A stretch of DNA of 64,000 nucleotides, from positions 1 through 64,000 of the forward strand of contig JALNZT010000020.1 in assembly GCA_023229135.1 (NCBI GenBank), in the 5' to 3' direction. Both the position numbers and the translations under genes were made by a program. Positions 60,526 to 64,000 of this stretch are shown piece after piece. Below the pieces are notes generated by a model, which saw only the letters and a list, made by a program, of their open reading frames with translations, had not been told where the DNA came from and did no database searches. The stretch's first letter is position 1. Every line of letters begins with the position of its first letter. The stretch is from Bacteroidales bacterium (lineage in GTDB: Bacteria > Bacteroidota > Bacteroidia > Bacteroidales > F082).

Positions 60526-61876
60526 GAAAATGGTCTTGATGAAAGACTTAATACAAGAGATTACAATGGGACCTTTTGGCTCAGACATCAAAGTAGATAA
60601 TTTTATTGCTGATGGTGTACCTGTTCTGAATGGTTCTAATGTAACAGGCGTGAAATTAACAGAAGAATCTTTCAAGTATGTTTCGGAAGCAAAGGCTAAA
60701 TCACTTAAAAAGGCAAACACTAAAAGAGGCGACATAGTTATAACTCATCGAGGCACATTAGGTCAAATAAGTTATATTCCAGAAAATTCAAAATTTGACA
60801 ATTATATAATTTCTCAAAGTCAATTTAGAGTTACATTAAAACGCAATTTAGTTGACCCAATATTTTTTACTTACTATTTTCATTCTTCAGAAGGTCAAAA
60901 ACGGCTACTATCTTTTAAAAACCACGTTGGTGTGCCTGCACTAGCTCAGGCGACAACAAATTTTAGGTTGTTAGAGTTTCCTTATAAACCGATTGAAGAG
61001 CAAAAAAAAATAGCCAAAGTGCTTTCCGACCTTGATGCCAAAATAGAACTCAACATCAAAATAAACCAAGAATTGGAAGCAATGGCAAAATTGCTTTACG
61101 ATTACTGGTTTGTGCAGTTTGATTTCCCTAACGAACAAGGCAAACCCTACAAATCTTCAGGCGGTAAAATGGTTTATGATAAGAAATTGAACAGGGAAAT
61201 TCCTGAGGGGTGGGAAGTGAAAAAATTAAAACACTATTTGAAGCATAATTATAATTCAATTTCCAAATCCAATAATTACAATCAAATTAAATATTTGGAT
61301 ACAAGCAGTTTGACTCAAAATTATATTTCATCACTGCAAAATCTAAATTGCGAGACAGATAAGATTCCTAGCAGGGCACAACGTATTGTTACAAAAAATG
61401 ACATTCTATATTCAACAGTTAGACCCAATCAGTGCCATTACGGAATTATAAAAGAACCAAATGAAAATATGATTGCCTCCACAGGGTTTGCACAGTTAAG
61501 TTCAAAAGAACAGGGTTTAAGTAATGACTTGATATACACATTTATCACCTCATATTGGGTGACTAAAAGATTGCAAAAAATTGCTGAACTTTCAGTTTCG
61601 GCATATCCATCAATTTCGCCAACAGATATACTTGAATTAAGAATAGCATTGCCAAAGGATAAATCAATTAACCTTTTGAAATCAATAAATAAACAACTCG
61701 ACAATTCTTATAATTTGATTAATTATAATCAGAAACAAAACCAACAACTCACAAAACTTAGAGATTGGCTTTTACCCATGTTAATGAATGGACAAGTAAC
61801 AGTTGGAGCAGCAGAAGAAAAATTAAATATGGCAGCAGAGCCAAGTGGAGAATATAAAATAAAAGGGAATGAATAA
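60518..61876 (+). CDS. hsdS: Type I specificity subunit HsdS
   Basis: 452 residues with two target-recognition domains. TRD1 (about 1-160) ends in the conserved helix PIEEQKKIAKVLSDLDAKIELNIKINQELEAMAKLLYDYWFVQFDFP; TRD2 (about 225-400) ends in KQNQQLTKLRDWLLPMLMNGQVTV. The two TRDs give a bipartite recognition site, which cannot be predicted from sequence alone. Full length, no inverted second hsdS copy nearby. Confidence 0.94.
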   Translation: MSRKMVLMKDLIQEITMGPFGSDIKVDNFIADGVPVLNGSNVTGVKLTEESFKYVSEAKAKSLKKANTKRGDIVITHRGTLGQISYIPENSKFDNYIISQSQFRVTLKRNLVDPIFFTYYFHSSEGQKRLLSFKNHVGVPALAQATTNFRLLEFPYKPIEEQKKIAKVLSDLDAKIELNIKINQELEAMAKLLYDYWFVQFDFPNEQGKPYKSSGGKMVYDKKLNREIPEGWEVKKLKHYLKHNYNSISKSNNYNQIKYLDTSSLTQNYISSLQNLNCETDKIPSRAQRIVTKNDILYSTVRPNQCHYGIIKEPNENMIASTGFAQLSSKEQGLSNDLIYTFITSYWVTKRLQKIAELSVSAYPSISPTDILELRIALPKDKSINLLKSINKQLDNSYNLINYNQKQNQQLTKLRDWLLPMLMNGQVTVGAAEEKLNMAAEPSGEYKIKGNE

Positions 61877-62184
61877 AGCCAACGCTTCACAGTCATACAT
61901 ATTGCCAAGTCGCGCGAAAAACCAACCGCATCCCGAAAAATTCGGGATCAATAAGTATGCCTGTCCCACCCCACAAGCAGACAGAGAAACAGTAGCAAAT
62001 TGAAAGATAAAATGACTGAAATGAATCAACACCTGGCGGTAACAAAGTGTATAAATCATTGGGCAATAAGTGGTTAAAATGAAATTTAGAGCAATAAATA
62101 AAATTTACGGTAAACTGAAAGTGAAGTGTTTCGAAATGCCCAATGCTTCATACACCAACCGTTACAACATAATATTAAAACGCT
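61877..62184. other. Intergenic stretch with attC-like repeat
   Basis: A small perfect hairpin ATCCCGAA/TTCGGGAT lies at 61930-61948, about 55 bases after hsdS, without a T-run. The 120-bp repeat follows at 62043-62162. No coding frame seen. Confidence 0.55.
62043..62162. repeat. 120-bp attC-like repeat, copy B
   Basis: One base differs from 48171-48290. GGTAA precedes it and TACAAC follows, so the element reads as GGTAAC ... hairpin ... CCGTTAC. Confidence 0.92.
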
Positions 62185-63363
62185 ATGAAAAAGCTATTTA
62201 CATTAATTTTCGTCTTGAGTAGTTTATTGACAATTGCTCAAGAAGAATCAATTCAAGAAGCTCAAAAACTTATTGAAAACAAGAAATATGAATTAGCTCT
62301 AAAGGTATTGAATGATGCTGATCCAAACAATGAGAATCCAGATATTGTAATTGAGAAAGTTGATTTGTTTTTAAATTACTTTGTTTCAAGCATCATGCAC
62401 CAGCTTTTTGCGGTTACAGATTTGGAAGCTGAACAAAATATATATGAAGTTCGGGGTAGTGAAGGTGGTTTTTCCATGTTTAAGTTTCCGCCGGATACAA
62501 TCTTAAACAATTTGATTGATAAGCACCCAAATGATTTTAGATTATACAAAGAACTTGGTTTTTATTATCACGAAGTTCATTTGAAATATGGTGGTAATTG
62601 GTTAAAACCAGATTCTACTTTGATAAATTTATTTGTTGAAAATTACAAATTGGCGTATGAAAATGGAGTGTATGATGACTGGTCATTATATGGAATTGGT
62701 TATGGTCTTTTATATACTCAAAAATATCAAGAATCATTAAAATATTTTAAAGAAGCTATAAATCTTAAACCTGAATATCCGACAAGTCATTATAATTTGG
62801 CATATGCATATTTGTCTCTAAATGACCATGAAAATGCTATAGAGAGCGCTAAGAAGGCTCTTGAACTTTATGAAAATCCAGCTGAAAAAGCTGATGCGGC
62901 AAGAATAGTTGCCGTATGTTACTCAGAACTTGAACAGTATGAAAAGTCTCTGGAATATTATAGAATTTCAAATGAAATTGACCCAAACAATTACTATACT
63001 TTAAAGCCATTATTATCAATTGAGATCTACTTGAATGACGAAGTCTATAAAAAAAGAACAAAAGACTTTTTCTTATTAGCACCGGGAAATCCAATTATTT
63101 ATCAAAATCTAATGGAAGATTATTGGAAAAATGAAAAGCAAAATGAATTAATTGAATTTTTTGAATCTTTGAAAACTGAGTTTGAAAATGATAATAAGGT
63201 TTATGCTAATTTACATTTCTATATAGCTGTTATTCAATATGATAGTGAAGACTTTGAAAATTCAAAAGTGAACTTTGAAAAATCTAAAGAGATCTTTAGG
63301 AATGTTTTTGAGCCAAACCATGACGTCTTTAAAGCAATTGATTCTTATTTAAAAGAAATTTAA
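62185..63363 (+). CDS. Secreted TPR protein
   Basis: 392 residues with a signal peptide (about 1-19, ending TIAQ). At least three tetratricopeptide repeats are visible at about 170-275 (YLKYFKEAINLKPEYPTSHYNLAYAYLSLNDHEN-type spacing; SLEYYRISNEIDPNNYYTL). Probably periplasmic and involved in protein contacts. It directly follows the attC-like repeat, as a cassette gene would. Confidence 0.75.
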   Translation: MKKLFTLIFVLSSLLTIAQEESIQEAQKLIENKKYELALKVLNDADPNNENPDIVIEKVDLFLNYFVSSIMHQLFAVTDLEAEQNIYEVRGSEGGFSMFKFPPDTILNNLIDKHPNDFRLYKELGFYYHEVHLKYGGNWLKPDSTLINLFVENYKLAYENGVYDDWSLYGIGYGLLYTQKYQESLKYFKEAINLKPEYPTSHYNLAYAYLSLNDHENAIESAKKALELYENPAEKADAARIVAVCYSELEQYEKSLEYYRISNEIDPNNYYTLKPLLSIEIYLNDEVYKKRTKDFFLLAPGNPIIYQNLMEDYWKNEKQNELIEFFESLKTEFENDNKVYANLHFYIAVIQYDSEDFENSKVNFEKSKEIFRNVFEPNHDVFKAIDSYLKEI

Positions 63364-63537
63364 TATTACATTGTATAACAATACATTAGCTTAAATGCGG
63401 GGGCGGTAGTTTGACTGACAATTAGTGTTTTTACTTTCAGTGTCAACGGATGATATTAAAACATGACGTCCTCCGCTCGGCGAAATTTGTAACTTCGTTA
63501 ATGCCCAGATTAGGTCTTATCCTAAAAACCGGACAAG

Positions 63538-63660
63538 TCACCCCTTTGGGCGTGGGTTATTTCCCAAATCCAGTATGGCAGCTTTAATCTTAGAATAATA
63601 CGATTCCGGAATTTTGGAAAGCTTTTTCAGCGCTTTACGCTCAATCCGGACTTTATACAT
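63538..63660 (-). pseudogene. Truncated RelE/ParE-like toxin
   Basis: Starts with an ATG that overlaps the antitoxin stop by one base (TAATG). It encodes 40 residues, MYKVRIERKALKKLSKIP ... ILDLGNNPRPKG, then stops at TGA; RelE-family toxins are about 85-100 residues and continue after NPRPKG with the catalytic half. The missing half is not seen downstream. Confidence 0.7.
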
Positions 63661-63866
63661 TATTTTCGTTTTCCTTCACGTTTCTCCTCAATCTCCTTGA
63701 AGGCTTCTTCTGCTACTATAAACTCTTGTTCACCTTTTTTGGCAGCATCATAGCGTTTAATGTCATCCAGTTCTTCCAAATCTTCCACCATTTTATTATA
63801 TTCTTTGATGGGTAGTATTACGGCCAGTTTGTTGCCGTCATTGTCTGTTACAAATTGTGTACTCAT
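63660..63866 (-). CDS. Phd/YefM- or RelB-like antitoxin
   Basis: 68 residues from the ATG at 63866 (MSTQFVTDNDGNKLAVILPIKEYNKMVEDLEELDDIKRYD); a longer frame from 63926 adds 20 unlikely residues. Typical Bacteroidetes type II antitoxin: short N-terminal DNA-binding strand-helix part, then an acidic toxin-binding helix. It normally neutralises the RelE-like toxin encoded immediately after it, but here that toxin is truncated. Confidence 0.78.
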   Translation of the reverse strand: MSTQFVTDNDGNKLAVILPIKEYNKMVEDLEELDDIKRYDAAKKGEQEFIVAEEAFKEIEEKREGKRK

Positions 63867-64000
63867 TGTATATAAGCTTTTTGAGCGTTGGCATTTGTTT
63901 TTATTTAGTGCTTCAATATTCAGCAATCGCTGTGCCGTTTTTTATCAAATTGGTGTTTTGTACTTTATTTAACAAGCTGCAATTTTACACTGAAACGCTT

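Overview
The window comes from a member of the Bacteroidota (Bacteroidetes), probably an anaerobic or facultative environmental species near the Bacteroidales/Marinilabiliales. I infer this from the fused lpxC-fabZ gene in an lpxD-lpxC/fabZ-lpxA block, a PUR-alpha-like DUF3276 protein, a GldL-like small membrane protein, a nucleoside kinase with a TGS/ThrRS-like N-terminus, a long signal peptidase I, an ftsK-lolA pair, many TAnnTTTG -7 promoter boxes, and starts that mostly lack Shine-Dalgarno sequences. No rRNA, tRNA, CRISPR array or replication origin was seen.

Layout. 1-1995: end of an unknown gene, an arylamine N-acetyltransferase and a gene-poor gap. 1996-5805: lipid A genes and a DoxX protein. 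5964-12454, minus strand: a secreted HEFGH metallopeptidase, a membrane protein, a RAYT-type transposase, a FAH-family hydrolase, an exonuclease and a 2-oxoacid dehydrogenase E2. 12836-24479: DUF3276, parA-parB, dapB, lepB, cyclophilin, a DUF4625 lipoprotein, ftsK, lolA and a DUF481 protein. 24466-29669: DUF423, a thiamine-binding protein/PnuC/NadR-like kinase operon, a glycosyltransferase, a universal stress protein and a heavy-metal exporter-like permease.

29868-44366 looks like a nitrosative or nitrite-response region. An Rrf2 regulator with a three-cysteine cluster is followed by a porin and Hcp. Further on lie a four-gene operon (solute-binding-like protein without signal peptide, HypB-like GTPase, ABC ATPase, Cys-rich protein, with no permease), a PepSY membrane protein and nrfHA. 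The leaders of rrf2, the porin, the four-gene operon and nrfH contain similar AT-rich motifs. This suggests one regulon and makes the four-gene operon the best candidate here for an undescribed system.

44367-64000 is an accessory region, visibly richer in A+T from about 47.3 kb. It holds a Fic protein, a VOC lipoprotein, an M19 dipeptidase, a pair of DUF262 proteins, a type I restriction-modification locus with an embedded RhuM gene, a TPR protein and an antitoxin next to a truncated RelE-like toxin. Long imperfect hairpins resembling integron attC sites punctuate it. Two 120-bp copies differing at one base lie 13.9 kb apart, and a 59-bp duplication of the kinase gene's 3' end flanks the fic gene.
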